From assembly GCA_025765595.1 (NCBI GenBank), contig JAIVFH010000011.1:124001-188000 (forward strand): a stretch of 64,000 nucleotides of DNA. The letters are read 5' to 3'. The notes below the pieces were generated by a model. The model was not told the origin of the DNA, made no database searches, and saw nothing but the letters and a program-made list of their open reading frames with translations. The translations under genes were made by a program, and so were the position numbers. Below are positions 13,001-24,974 of the stretch, one piece after another. Each line of letters begins with the position of its first letter. Position 1 is the first letter of the stretch. Source of the DNA: Obelidium mucronatum. Taxonomy: Eukaryota > Chytridiomycota > Chytridiomycetes > Chytridiales > Chytriomycetaceae.

Positions 13001-14275
13001 GATTCACGACACTTTTCACTCTGAACCAGCATCATACTTCTAAACCCACCGATACGGAAAGATTCTTTTTGAGATTGAATCTCATTCACATTGGTAAAAC
13101 AAACAGATTGAAAATCGGACCAAATTTCCATGACTCTCATCATACAAGGATGACTGATGAACAAGTTTTTCTCCAGTTTAATTTTCGCATCATGAAATGA
13201 TTTCTGCCAACCAGAAGGAAAGGGACATTTATCTTGAGGAAACGGCAAGTGGTCTTTGCGAATTCTGAATGAGTGATGGTGTGAGTGATGAGTGTTGAAG
13301 CGAATAGCAAATCGCCTTCGGCGAAGAAGCAAACTTTTTAGCTTCGGCGGATTACAAACCTGTCTTGCTTCCCAAGAGGCTTCTTTAAAATATAATTAAC
13401 AGCTGAAATCTTTCCACTCTCACAAAAATCCTTTTGAACTTCGGTTTCAAGATCAAACAAAGTTTGAACATGATTAGCACGCAAATCCGCACGAATCAAA
13501 CCGAGGATAGAATCAATGGTTGAAGGTTCAATTTCACTGAAGGATTGTGATTGAATGTTTGCATTAAAGTAGTTGTAAAAGGCCTGTTTTTTGGTTTTAG
13601 AATACACATTGGATAGAGTGCACGCACACCTCCAGCATGCTTTGTTCTTCGGCTTCCTTGTCGATGGGCACGCGATCGTCGTCGGCAGCCAGTCTGCTGC
13701 AGTTTGTGTTGAAGGCGGCAGCGTCGGGCACAAAGCCGCGGTCCATGTTGAGAATAATCATTTCTGCGGCTTCGTCGTCGGCGGGTTTGTTTTTCTGGTT
13801 CTGCTGCTCGATCAGGAAGTCGACGAGCTTCTCCTTGAAGGTCAGGTCCGGGTCGGTGCCAGCGGTTGCTTGCTGAGTTGGTGTTGATGTTGCTGTTGGT
13901 GTTTGCTGTCCGCGTTTGCAGTGTTCTTGCTGTTCTTCGCGTTGTTGTTGTTCGCGTTCTTGTTGTTGTTCACGCGCGCGTCGAGCCAGTCGCTTGGTCC
14001 GGCTTTGCGTCCGCGCGGCGGCGGTGGTCCGTCTTTACTTTGATCTTCGCGAGCAGCGACCCGGGCGTCTCGCGCTGCAGCGAGCGCGTCTCCTGCGACG
14101 CGCGCACGAGTTCTGCGGCGGGTGGGTGTGTTAGGCGAAGAAGAGAACAGAAGAAGAAGAAAGAGAAGAAAAGAAGAGGCGCACCCTTCAGCGTCATCGT
14201 CTTTCGAAGCAGCGACACGTTGGTGCTGCTGCTGTCGCCCGCTCGATCCCCGCTCAGCGCTGGCAGCGTCGACAT
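1068..14275 (-). CDS. Axonemal inner-arm dynein heavy chain (DNAH3/7/12-type), multi-exon
   Basis: This is a flagellar motor ATPase of roughly 4,000 residues. On the minus strand the proposed ATG is at 14275. Early exons are about 14185-14275, 14039-14112, 13630-13872, 13360-13583, 12989-13264 and up to 12884. Motifs appear in the expected order: the tail/linker region (about 13.2-9.7 kb), the AAA1 P-loop [12 protein letters not shown] (split by an intron near 9510), the AAA2 P-loop GEPFSGKT (near 8500), [17 protein letters not shown] (near 7990), AAA3 GPTGTGKS (near 7340), AAA4 GVGGSGRQS (near 6230), the coiled-coil microtubule-binding stalk (about 5550-4600), [15 protein letters not shown] across intron 4230-4276, [13 protein letters not shown] across the intron near 2850-2892, and a C-terminal domain ending [12 protein letters not shown]. 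The C-terminal wording ([31 protein letters not shown]) matches the DNAH3/7/12 inner-arm clade best. Two joins are irregular: one extra G at the join near 9076-9079, and a shift near 12409. The gene implies a motile flagellated stage. Confidence 0.93.
13262..13359 (-). repeat. mini-hairpin pair inside a dynein intron
   Basis: The intron about 13265-13359 holds, in transcript sense, TTCGCCGAAGGCGA and ATCCGCCGAAGC. The first is a perfect CGCC/GGCG stem closed by a GAA triloop. The same C(GAA)G hairpin type is massed in the intron of the SANT gene at 41558-42238, in the same transcript orientation. The two loci suggest a dispersed small hairpin element. Confidence 0.55.
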
Positions 14276-14325
14276 TGCTTTTCTTGACAATTTGTTATTT
14301 ATTTTTTATTAGTCAAACCCGCGCA

Positions 14326-15723
14326 TCAGGCGTCTTCCTCCTCTTCCTCTTCTTCTTCCTCGTGTGGGTCGTCTTCGTCAAACTCGTATTCCTGTTCACC
14401 GTCGTCATCTTCATCGTCAGCTTCTTCACCACCACCGTCGCTGTCATCATCATCATCACCATCATCATCGCCATCGACACGCTTACGCTTGGCTGCTGCT
14501 GAAGAAGAAGAAGACGATGCATCAAGTTTGCCCTTCTTCTTGTCAACATTCTTTTCCTGCTGAGCACGTCTCTCAGCCTTCTCCTTCGCCTTCAACTCAA
14601 CCTTCTGCTTCAACTCTGCAACCTCCTCTGTCGTCTTTTTCACAAACTCATGATGCAACACTTCTCCCCCACACAATCCTTCAGTGATCTTGACCAACCG
14701 AAGCTGCAACCTCGGTCCAAGTTCCACCAACTTTACAGCCCTTTGCGAGTTGGCTGCAGAGGCAGATGCAGTTTTGGCATTATTTCCACGACCCACGTAT
14801 TTTTGCGACAACGTCACTGTACTTTCAGGTCCATCTTCCACATCACTTTCACTCGCGAACGCAGACTTCAAGACATAATCGGAAACATCTTGGAATTTGT
14901 TTAAATCGGGAATATTGGTTTGAATCAACGATTTCACGGATTTCGAAATTCCAATCGCCTTCACGCCAATAGAGTAATGCCGCACTTGGATTTCTCCGGA
15001 TTCAGAGTCCAAGTTGAATAACAAGATTCTTCGAGCGTCTGTTAATTTCATCTAAAATATATTGAGCATGGTGTTTTTTTTTTTTTTTTGTTTTGTTTGG
15101 TTAGATCTCAACAACCACAAAACAACATATCATTTACCGTTTGGACATTAATCGGAGGAAACATATTCTGAAACATGGTCGCCATAAGTTTAACATGTTT
15201 GGCAGGATCATTGAAATTATTGAGCACAACAAGTGGAGAACACTTGAAATCTGATCCTGGAGATTTCGGCCGCAGCTGGGACGCAAGGACATCCTTTGTC
15301 AAGACATATTGCTTCACGTTAAAGAAAAGAGTGGGTCCGCGCGGCATTCTTCCTATTCTGAGCCCTATTTTCGCTCCGGCTGCACTTTCGGTCGTGGAAA
15401 ACATGACCAAGTGGGATACACCGAGTAGACCTGCCACATGGACAAAGTCCTTGAGTTTATTTCCTTTGCGTTCCTAGAAACGCAAAAAGATAGAGAGAAT
15501 AGAGATCAGTTGATCGCTGCCCAAACAGAATACACCAAAAACCTTGATGTTGCTGGCAGTGTTTGGCTCCATCACTCTTCGCATGTCTTTGACCAACTGA
15601 GCAAGACTCGCTGCGTGTTTCTGAGATCCTCCCGCCCTTATCACAAAACTCTTTGGAACAGCGGCAACTGCTTCAGCCGTTGCTGCGAACGTGCGTCCGC
15701 TTCTTCTTTCGGGATTTCGCCAT
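14326..15723 (-). CDS. SSF1: SSF1/PPAN-type Brix-domain ribosome biogenesis factor
   Basis: This is a nucleolar 60S assembly factor of the Suppressor-of-SWI4/Peter Pan family. Reading from 15723 it starts MAKSRKKKRTH, very like yeast Ssf1 (MAKRRQKKRTH), and continues as PKSFVIRAGG and LVKDMRRVMEPNTA. It is then spliced to ERKGNKLKDFVHVAGLLGVSH (acceptor at about 15474) and on to MKLTDARRILLFNLD (exon 14326-15051). These are the Brix-domain signatures. The C-terminus is a basic, then highly acidic, low-complexity tail (Asp/Glu runs), normal for the family. The first 11 residues and the rest lie in different frames: one extra base near 15687 (CACGTTCGCAGCA) separates them, and no intron fits. 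The gene lies 50 bp upstream of the dynein ATG on the same strand. Confidence 0.88.
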
Positions 15724-15920
15724 TTCTTTGTAAGTGAAGAATAATAAAGATAAAAAGAAAAAAAAAGAAAAGCAGACACAACACTAATAAATAACTAAAA
15801 TAATAAAGTAATATTCCACAGACTAAAGAACATAGCAAAATAAATCATCAAAACTAAATATTACTAAAGTTTGCTTAATGTAAATGCTCTCCTTCCTTCC
15901 TTCCTTCTTGTTCTTTTTTT

Positions 15921-17649
<1,729 letters not shown>

Positions 17650-17944
17650 TCAATTTGATTGTTTGGTTGGTTGGTTGGTTGCGTGTGCTTTGGGGGTGGA
17701 ACGATTCACAGAAAGTTTCTAACAACAAAGAAAAAGTAGGCCACCCTTAAAAAAACAACCCCCCCATTGTCTACCTTTTGCTGAAAATTAAGTTAAATTA
17801 TGAAATTGATAAAATAAGAATAGTTCGAAGCAGTATTGTATTTCTATTCCTAACGGATTCTTTCTTGCTGCTCATCAAAAAACCAAAAAGTTTAAAATGG
17901 TAGTGTTGAAACGAGTTTCCGAAATCAAACCAGCAGGACAATTT
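17650..17944. other. alpha-tubulin upstream region
   Basis: The segment contains several TTGG and CCAACC direct repeats just upstream of the tubulin ATG and short homopolymers. It is the probable tubulin promoter and 5' UTR. No coding signal is evident on either strand. Confidence 0.4.
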
Positions 17945-18330
17945 ACTAGACGGCGAAGCAGCAGGCAGTGAATTTGATTTGGTGTGGATTCCTCTGACTT
18001 GATTCTGGCAACCCAAATCCAGTGTTTTGATCCTCACAAACTCTCTCTACCTCTTGCGGCCAATCCGTACTTCAGAGCCCACCTCAAATTTGATCTGGAC
18101 TCTACTGCTCCTGAACAGCAAAAGGGAGGACTCCTCCAGCTCAAACTGCTACCTTACCCATCAAAGTATCCACACCGAGTTTTCGTTCCTCCTCAACTGT
18201 ACAGTCGACTACTGCCGTGGCTGTATCAACGCTTTGAAAAGCGCACAATACTTTCAAGTCGATTCTGTCATAACTGCATGTGCCGAATGGTTTTTGCATG
18301 ATTGGAAACCGCGATCCCAAGTCGAACAAT
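17945..18330 (+). pseudogene. BTB/POZ-domain gene relic
   Basis: Plus-strand fragments read like a BTB domain but switch frame. One frame gives SDLILATQIQCF then HKLSLPLAANPYFRAHL, comparable to the BTB 'HKxxLAAxSPYFRAxL'. A second frame then gives FSFLLNCTVDYC and SAQYFQVDSVITACAEWFL, comparable to 'LLxxAxxFQVxxLxxxCxxF'. The shift falls near 18177-18185, and there is also an upstream stop around 17998. No start codon or flanking exons are apparent. BTB domains are protein-protein adaptors. Here it looks like a truncated, frameshifted remnant, although a single sequencing indel could explain one of the breaks. Confidence 0.55.
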
Positions 18331-18489
18331 TACATGTGCCTTCATATTCAGGAATTGACGTGTTGGGATGTTCCAGGATGATACTTGTAGCAGTCAGGCA
18401 CGGCTGGAGCCTTGATGATCCTTGCATGTAATTCCTCCGCCACGCAGGGTGGTAGGTTCCTGCCGATATCAAATTCTGATTCTCAGCGA

Positions 18490-19495
18490 GGCTTAGGCTT
18501 GGCTTCAAAGAGGGACAAGAGAAGCAAGAGTTGCAACATTTGGAGTTTTTTTTTTTACTTCTTTCGTATAGAGGTTAGACTCTCCCGTGTGCATGCTATA
18601 TTCTAAATGAAATTTTTTTTGGTGTGTCTGACATCAGTGACAGTTCCAAAAACCCTTATTTGTGAGAGTACGTTGAACACCCCCAACGCTAGATGTTGAT
18701 GTGCTTAAATTGGATGAAAGAAGCAAATTTTTTGTTTTCAGTGTCTCTTGATTCGCTCTCGACGGAAGCCCTTTAGTGATGACTGAAAAGAATTTTTTTT
18801 TGGTGCGGTGAAACAGACAATTAAATGATTACCTCTTACTAATCGTTCCTTTTCTTCCTCGTCTGTATTTCGAATGTTGTGTGAGACACAAACACTCAAA
18901 ATCAACAGTGTTGTGAAAATTATAAAAAGCAACGAGAGAAGCAACGCTGCTGATATGACCATAAGCAGTCCACACGGAGGTAATTTCTTTTGCCAACAGA
19001 AATGGCTTCCATGTGGAACGCTTATGGTCATATCAGCAGCGTTGCTTCTCTCGTTGCTATTTATAATTTTCACAGCACCGTTGATTTTGAGTTTAAATAT
19101 TCGAAATACGAGAAGGAACAATTAGTAAGAGGTAATCATTTAATTGTCTGTTTCACCGCTCTCAGACGCACCAAAAAAATTCTTTTCAGTCAGAATATTT
19201 CACTGAGGGCTTCCGTTGAGTGCGAATCACAAGGCATTGAAAACAAAACGTTTGCATCTTTCATCCAATTAAGCACATCAACATCTAGCGTTGGGGGTGT
19301 TCAACATACTAGAAGGGTTCTTGGAATTGTCTGTTTCACCAATGTCAGACACACCACAAAAAATCTTTTCATTTAGAATACGTATAAACACGGGAGAGTC
19401 TAACTTCTAAACGAAAATTGAAAAAAAAAAAAAACTTCAAATGTTGCTTCTCTTGCTTCTGTTGTCCCTCTTTGTAGCCATGCCAAGCCTTGCTG
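18490..19495. repeat. about 1-kb imperfect palindrome spanning the promoter and start of the surface-protein gene
   Basis: The left arm (about 18490-18990) and right arm (about 18992-19495) are inverted copies with practically no spacer; the centre is near TTGCCAA at 18991. Matching landmarks are GTTAGACTCTCCCGTG (left) and CACGGGAGAGTCTAAC (right), AACACCCCCAACGCTAGATG and its complement, and ATGACCATAAGC and its complement. The outer ends carry the signal-peptide start of the gene at 19441. On the left the minus strand has ATG at 18539, reading MLQLLLLLSLFEAKPKPR then stop. The structure is therefore a head-to-head duplication of promoter plus gene start, the left copy truncated. Inside each arm there is also a roughly 180-bp direct repeat of a GTCTGTTTCACC motif (right arm: near 19145 and 19325). 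Confidence 0.8.
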
Positions 19496-22400
19496 ACTTT
19501 TGTGGTGGTGACTGTTCTGGACTTTGTGGCTACATCTCTGATGGCTGCGGTGGAAGTATCTTCTGTGGAGATTGTTGTTATCCACTTACTTGCGCTAAGC
19601 TTGGGTTGATTGCTGGGAGCAAACTTATTTCTGATGGTTGTGAAGGTGTAATCAGGTGCGGATGTCCCGCTGGTCGTACGATTCGGCAGGATAATTCCTG
19701 CTGCACACCAAACACATGTAAATCGTTAGGAAAATGTGGCATCAATAGTGATGGTTGCGGGGGAACTCTCAACTGTGCACCTTGCTGCATTCCAAAGACT
19801 TGTTCTTCATTTGGATTGATTGCTGGGAGCACTCTTATTTCTGATGAATGTGCAGGTGAAATCATGTGCGGATGTCCCGTTGGTAGTACGCTTCAGCCGG
19901 ATAATACCTGCTGCACACCAAACACATGTGAATCGTTAGGAAAATGCGGCATCAATAGTGATGGTTGCGGGGGAACTCTCAACTGTGCACCTTGCTGCAT
20001 TCCAAAGACTTGTTCTTCATTTGGATTGATTGCTGGGAGCACTCTTATTTCTGATGAATGTGCAGGTGAAATCATGTGCGGATGTCCCGTTGGTAGTACG
20101 CTTCAGCCGGATAATACCTGCTGCACACCAAACACATGTGAATCGTTAGGAAAATGCGGCATCAATAGTGATGGTTGCGGGGGAACTCTCAACTGTGCAC
20201 CTTGCTGCATTCCAAAGACTTGTTCTTCATTTGGATTGATTGCTGGGAGCACTCTTATTTCTGATGAATGTGCAGGTGAAATCATGTGCGGATGTCCCGT
20301 TGGTAGTACGCTTCAGCCGGATAATACCTGCTGCACACCAAACACATGTGAATCGTTAGGAAAATGCGGCATCAATAGTGATGGTTGCGGGGGAACTCTC
20401 AACTGTGCACCTTGCTGCATTCCAAAGACTTGTTCTTCATTTGGATTGATTGCTGGGAGCACTCTTATTTCTGATGAATGTGCAGGTGAAATCATGTGCG
20501 GATGTCCCGTTGGTAGTACGCTTCAGCCGGATAATACCTGCTGCACACCAAACACATGTGAATCGTTAGGAAAATGCGGCATCAATAGTGATGGTTGCGG
20601 GGGAACTCTCAACTGTGCACCTTGCTGCATTCCAAAGACTTGTTCTTCATTTGGATTGATTGCTGGGAGCACTCTTATTTCTGATGAATGTGCAGGTGAA
20701 ATCATGTGCGGATGTCCCGTTGGTAGTACGCTTCAGCCGGATAATACCTGCTGCACACCAAACACATGTGAATCGTTAGGAAAATGCGGCATCAATAGTG
20801 ATGGTTGCGGGGGAACTCTCAACTGTGCACCTTGCTGCATTCCAAAGACTTGTTCTTCAATGGGGTTGATTACCGGGAGCACTTCTATTTCGGATGGTTG
20901 TGCAGGTCAAATCTCGTGTGGATGTTCCGGTGGACGTTCGCTTCAGCCGGATGGTTCATGTTGTACCCCAAAGACTTGTTCTTCATTTGGGTTCAACGAA
21001 GGTCGCATGTTCATGGCGTCTGACGGATGTGGTTCCACAATTCCGTGTTCGTGTCCCAACGGCCAGACTCTCGTGAATGGCGATTGCAAGGCCAAATGTA
21101 TCCCTGCTGCAAAATATCCGGATGCGAGCATGAACTGCGGTTATGTCGACGATGGATGCGGAGGATCTGTTCAGCTTGCCACTTGTTCTATTCCAGGTCA
21201 AGTCTGTGGCGCCTTCAAGCCAAATACGTGTGGAACGCCGCTGAAAGATTCGGATTACGTTTCGCTTCTCGTCGCTGATGTCATTAATTTGTCGCCAACG
21301 TGTGCTGCATCCTGTTTGACCAACGTAAGTTACCAACTCTACACAAATCTGTCGGGGGGGTTTTTTTAACACGCACTTTCTTAGATTCGCTCTTTGTCGG
21401 ATCTTCAGTCGGCGACTTCTGCTGCAAATCTTACTGCCGTCTGTGGCAGTATCATGAACTTGAATGGATACAAGTCTTGCGCGACATCAGCCTGCCAATC
21501 ATCAACCACCAACATTGACCGTGTTTCTACTTTCGTAAGTGTCTGTCAACTCATTGAAATATCCGAACGCTCTGTATTCTGAACCTCCTTTCCTTTCGAA
21601 ACATGCCCAGGTCGAAACCATTCAAACCCACTGCATCCAGGCCACGCTGCCAGTCCCAGTCGCTGCATCCTACTCTGCCGAAACCAAAATCTTGACCTTC
21701 ACGTGGACTGGCAATTCAGGCTCCATTACGGCGCTCTCCGTCTCTCTTGACGGAGGAAAGACATTTGTAGATGCAACGATTGTCGCGGGCAAGCCTGCAG
21801 CTCGTCGCAGCAACAACAAGCGTGCCCAATCCGTTTCATTCACGATCCCATCCTTCACCTTCCCGTCCTGCAAAGTCGACGCACTGGTTCAATACTCATT
21901 CTGTCAAGGAACTCTCGATCTCTTTGGCAAGTGTCTTGGCGGTGCCGTTTCAAACCACCAAAAAGCAATCTCGTTGAGCGCCAAAGAGTTTCCTGGATCC
22001 GGGTGGCCGTTGAAGACGTGTGCGAGTGGGTTGAACTGTGGAACTGTGAGTGATAGATGCGATGGAGTCATTTCTTGTGGAGAGTGTAGCGGCGGAGTGA
22101 CGTGTTTGAACAACAAGTGTCCTGTTCCAACCTTGACTTCGAGTACCACGACTGCATCCACGGTTTTGACCGCGTCGACTACTACTGCCACCGCCACTTC
22201 CAGCACAACAGCTTCGTCCACCACTTCATCTGCTACATCAACTGCTCCAACCGAGGTGCCAACTGTTACATCTGCTACATCGACTGTTTCAACAAGCACT
22301 TCAGTTTCGACCACTGCAAATAGTTCCAGCTCCACTTCTTCCACAACTCTCGCAACCACCGCCATCGCCACTCCTGCAACCACCACCGCCGTTACACCAA

Positions 22401-23041
22401 CCGCGCCATCCTTCACAATCAACTGCGGAACAGGATCCACGTGCTTCCTCTGTGTAGTCAACAACTCCAACACCATCCGCCAAGAATGCAAGCAAGGAGA
22501 AATTTCGACTCCCTTGATTGGCGCAACAACTGTCCAACCAAATCAACAACAAGTATACGCGTGCCTCGTGAATGGATCTGAACAAGTCGCGCAGCTGTGT
22601 GACCAAGGATCCAGGAATGCTGTTTCGATTGCTGTTCCCGCTGTAGTCGCTTCTGATATCGTCAAGAGTGTTGTGGTTGGTAAGGCGGGTGAGTCTAGTT
22701 GGATGGGTGTTGTTGGTTCTGGTGATGGACCTGTTGTTGGTAATCAGGCGGCGGAGACAAGTCCGGCAGGTGTTGTTGGGCCAAACGGTGGGGTTGCGGT
22801 TGCTGGAAATACAGTGGCTGGCAGTGTTGCTGTGGGAAGCATGTCGAATGTGCAAACAGTTGGGTCTGTGAATAATCAGTTAGGTGGATCGGATTCTGTC
22901 AAGTCAATGTCGGTGCCGGTTGTTGCAGGCAAAAACAGCAGCACCAACCTGTTTGTGAAGGGATCGAGCAGTGTGACTATCGCGGCGCAAGGCAGTAGTA
23001 TTGTTGGACTTCTTTTGTTTTACACAATGGTGTTTTTTTGA
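19441..23041 (+). CDS. Cys-rich repeat surface protein with Ser/Thr stalk and probable GPI anchor (paralogue 1)
   Basis: Exons are 19441-21324, 21385-21534 and 21611-23041 (introns 21325-21384 and 21535-21610, both GTAAGT...AG and in frame). An N-terminal signal peptide (MLLLLLLLSLFVAMPSLA) is followed by modules of the type CC-x-P-x-TC...SDGCGGTLNC, including five identical 70-residue repeats. Next come a segment starting YPDASMNCGYVDDGCGG, a beta-rich domain (TFTWTGNSG...SVSLDGGKTF), one more SDxCDG module, and a long Thr/Ser/Ala stalk (about 22130-22400). A second Cys-containing segment (INCGTGSTCFLCVVN), a Gly/Val/Ser-rich region and a hydrophobic C-terminus (SSIVGLLLFYTMVFF) follow. The layout is that of a secreted, disulphide-rich, O-glycosylated wall or adhesion protein. 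I know no named family; function is inferred. Paralogues lie at 34809 and 55853. Confidence 0.85.
19788..20837 (+). repeat. five tandem 210-bp coding repeats
   Basis: A 210-bp unit (70 codons, starting ATTCCAAAGACTTGTTC) is repeated five times in frame with no difference that I can see. A diverged half unit precedes it (about 19578-19787), and a diverged unit follows (from about 20838, where the Phe codon becomes Met, TCAATGGGG). Sequence identity across units implies very recent expansion or gene conversion, so copy number is likely variable between strains and prone to assembly collapse. Confidence 0.95.
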
Positions 23042-23799
23042 GGGGGTTGCCTAATTATTTGTCTTTTACTTTTGATTACAAAAAACAGATTGCTTTATTT
23101 TTTGAATGTTAGTTCCTATTTAACATTCCATTATTGAGACAATCATGTTGAGCTTCGTTGCTGCAGCGTCTACCACTTGTGGGCCGTCGCTGTGCAGCGG
23201 CCAAGCCAGCGTCTGTTGTTTCTTGCCTCCGCTTTGCACACGCACCAGCACCAAAGACTGGCACAGAGACCAAGGAGGAGTGGCTCAAGATTGCCCGAGA
23301 GTACGTTGTTGTGTTGTTTTTACCTTTTTGTCCATCAAATCTACTCTCTTTTGGGAACAAGATAAACTCTACTCTCTTTACTCTCTCTCTCTGTATTAAA
23401 AACAATAAATTAAAAAAAAAACACAGTTGGCCTCACGAATTATACGCACCTGCTCATGGAACACACCCAGAGTCGCTGTTGACATACCCCGATCATGCGG
23501 ATGGATCCGAGACGCAAACTGAAAGACACGAGACTTTCTTTCAGCCGTCGTTCTTCAAGGCGGCTGTAGTGATTGGAGGAGGAGTGTTTGCGATCCAAAC
23601 GCTCAAGGCGAAAGCAGGCGATGAGAACCCAATCGCAAAGTACATTTCGGAAAACGTCAAAAACCGCAGTGAACTTGAACGGGAGATGAAGGAGTCGCTC
23701 AAGATTCAGCAGCAGTTGGCAGACAATAGTACAATAGTCGTATTGTGAGCAACCGGGGAAACGATACGCCAATCCACAGGTGCGACAGCGTTGTTGTTA
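20870..23799 (+). repeat. segmental duplication, left copy
   Basis: From about 20870 the 3' half of the surface gene, its downstream spacer and the following mitochondrial-type gene are near-identical to 37255-40300. The homology resumes at 33643-34104, after the inserted transposon. Both introns, the stop codon and the 3' region are shared. The two copies are direct repeats. Confidence 0.9.
23145..23799 (+). pseudogene. 5' part of a broken copy of the mitochondrial-type gene at 39693
   Basis: This aligns with exons 1 and 2 of 39693-40516. Compared with that intact copy, it has lost about 70 bp around the start codon: the ATG of the intact gene lies in the deleted stretch, and 23145 starts in another context. 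It also has an 8-bp tandem duplication (ACAATAGT twice, 23723-23738) that shifts the frame and brings a stop shortly after. The gene is cut in its second intron by the DNA transposon starting at 23808; its third exon is at 33643-33833. Translation of exon 2 still reads WPHELYAPAHGTHPESLLTY, so the decay is recent. Confidence 0.85.
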
Positions 23800-23807
23800 T
23801 GTATGTT

Positions 23808-24350
23808 CACCCGGTCTTTTCCTGTGTGTCAATAAAAGATTGGGAAATTTTTTCCGTCTCCCCTATCTTTCATTGGCAGGAAAAAGAGACGCTTTTTGAG
23901 ACCGGAGAAAAAACAGAAAAAAGCAAAGTCCCGTCCAAGTCCAAACAACATTGCCGATCAACTGACCAACGGGCCGCAATCGAATCGACGCCAACCGGAA
24001 GCGGTACGGACTCTTCAATCAGCCAGCAGCTGTCGACGACGACCCGGAAGGAAGCGACAGCAGTGGCTTTTAGGGCTGCCATGCTAAATGTAGCGCCAAC
24101 AGCAACGGCAGCGGCAACAGCGGCAATCTATCGGGCCTCCAGGCGGAAGTCCTCACGGCGGTTACGATTAAGACTGTGAAATAGTGGACATCATTGATGG
24201 TAGTGTCTTTATTCTTCGCACTTTATTCCATTCCTTGCAGCTCATTAATATTCACGAATATTTACAGTGTCTCTTCTTCTTCTGCTTCTTCTTCTTCAAT
24301 ACCTGAAGAGTCTGACGACTTCGAAACCAACCCAGACCGCTCAAACGCCG
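23808..24350 (+). repeat. left long terminal inverted repeat of the DNA transposon
   Basis: It matches the complement of about 33050-33634. Good landmarks are the shared TTTTTTCCGTCTCCCCTATCTTTC... block near the end, the CAGCAGCTGTCGACGACGA block (24027) and GTGTCTTTATTCTTC (24203). Its inner part reads like an exon (Ser-rich then Glu/Asp, ending in a GTGAGT donor near 24359). The arms are diverged more than the LTRs of the nested element, so the transposon is older. Confidence 0.8.
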
Positions 24351-24740
24351 AGATGGAGGTGAGTTGAATATTCTCTTACAGTCCCAACAAACCCGTTGCT
24401 AACGTGGATCTCTGATTCTGAAGTATCTCATTAACTGGGTTTCGCTCGTACACCACTCAATCACGGGCCGCTTCCTGTCGCTGTTAGAATTCTAGCTGGA
24501 CACTCACTCAGCCGTCGAGATGTGGCTGGTGCTTCACGCCCTGCTGCTGGCGCTGGAGACAAACTTGCGGCCAGAATTGACCAATTCAAATGCCAGTTAC
24601 TCCCTATAATTCCGTAGTTGAGCAATAGCTTCTATGAAGTGGAAGAGGAATGGCTTAAACCTGAACACGTCAAACTCATGCAGCAAGTCGACGTACAGCG
24701 TGGTAGAGGCAGCACCCAAGGATGCCTGAGCAATGGTCAA
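24351..24740. other. inner left part of the DNA transposon, no recognised gene
   Basis: This is unique sequence between the inverted repeat and the nested LTR. A short plus-strand frame (WLVLHALLLALETNLRPEL) near 24520 looks protein-like but ends soon after. It could be a decayed transposase or a captured exon; I recognise neither. Confidence 0.35.
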
Positions 24741-24974
24741 TGTAGATCTCGATGAGGGCTTGAGGCGGCGGCCCGATGAGGCGCTGGCGGGGCACTCTAG
24801 AGATCCTCTGGAACGTCCATTTATTTACTAAAGCTAAAGCGCCACACACAAGGGCGCGTCATAAGATAAGCCGGCGGCATAAGCCGCGGGCGGGAAATAG
24901 AATAATGATAATAAAGATAGTAGGAATAACTCCGCTAACAGCCCAGGGGGCGTATTAGTCATCCTAATACGACA
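24741..24974 (-). repeat. 3' LTR
   Basis: The 234-bp repeat starts TGTAGATCTCGATGAGGG and ends TAATACGACA on the plus strand. Relative to the other LTR it has C for A in TTTATTTACTAAAG and A for T in GATAATAAAGATAG. The integrase reading frame ends inside it. Confidence 0.95.

Noticed and set aside
14038..14112. Alternative frame for dynein exon 2 giving a Pro/Asn-rich peptide
   Set aside because: The chosen join (TLK/ELVRASQ... then a GTAAAG donor) starts at a good ATG and keeps phase on both sides; the other would need a mismatched first junction.
18738..19125. Open frames on both strands of the palindrome with a hydrophobic stretch (MVISAALLLSLLFIIF)
   Set aside because: They arise from the inverted arms, overlap each other and have no start context or splice signals; treated as upstream DNA, although a short membrane peptide cannot be excluded.
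22301..22855. Minus-strand frames opposite the Thr stalk of the surface protein, repeated at 38381-38965
   Set aside because: By-product of low-complexity coding; duplicated only because the gene is duplicated.
24776..24958. 60-codon open frame repeated at 31307-31489
   Set aside because: It lies wholly in the LTR, so its repetition reflects the LTR pair and not a gene.
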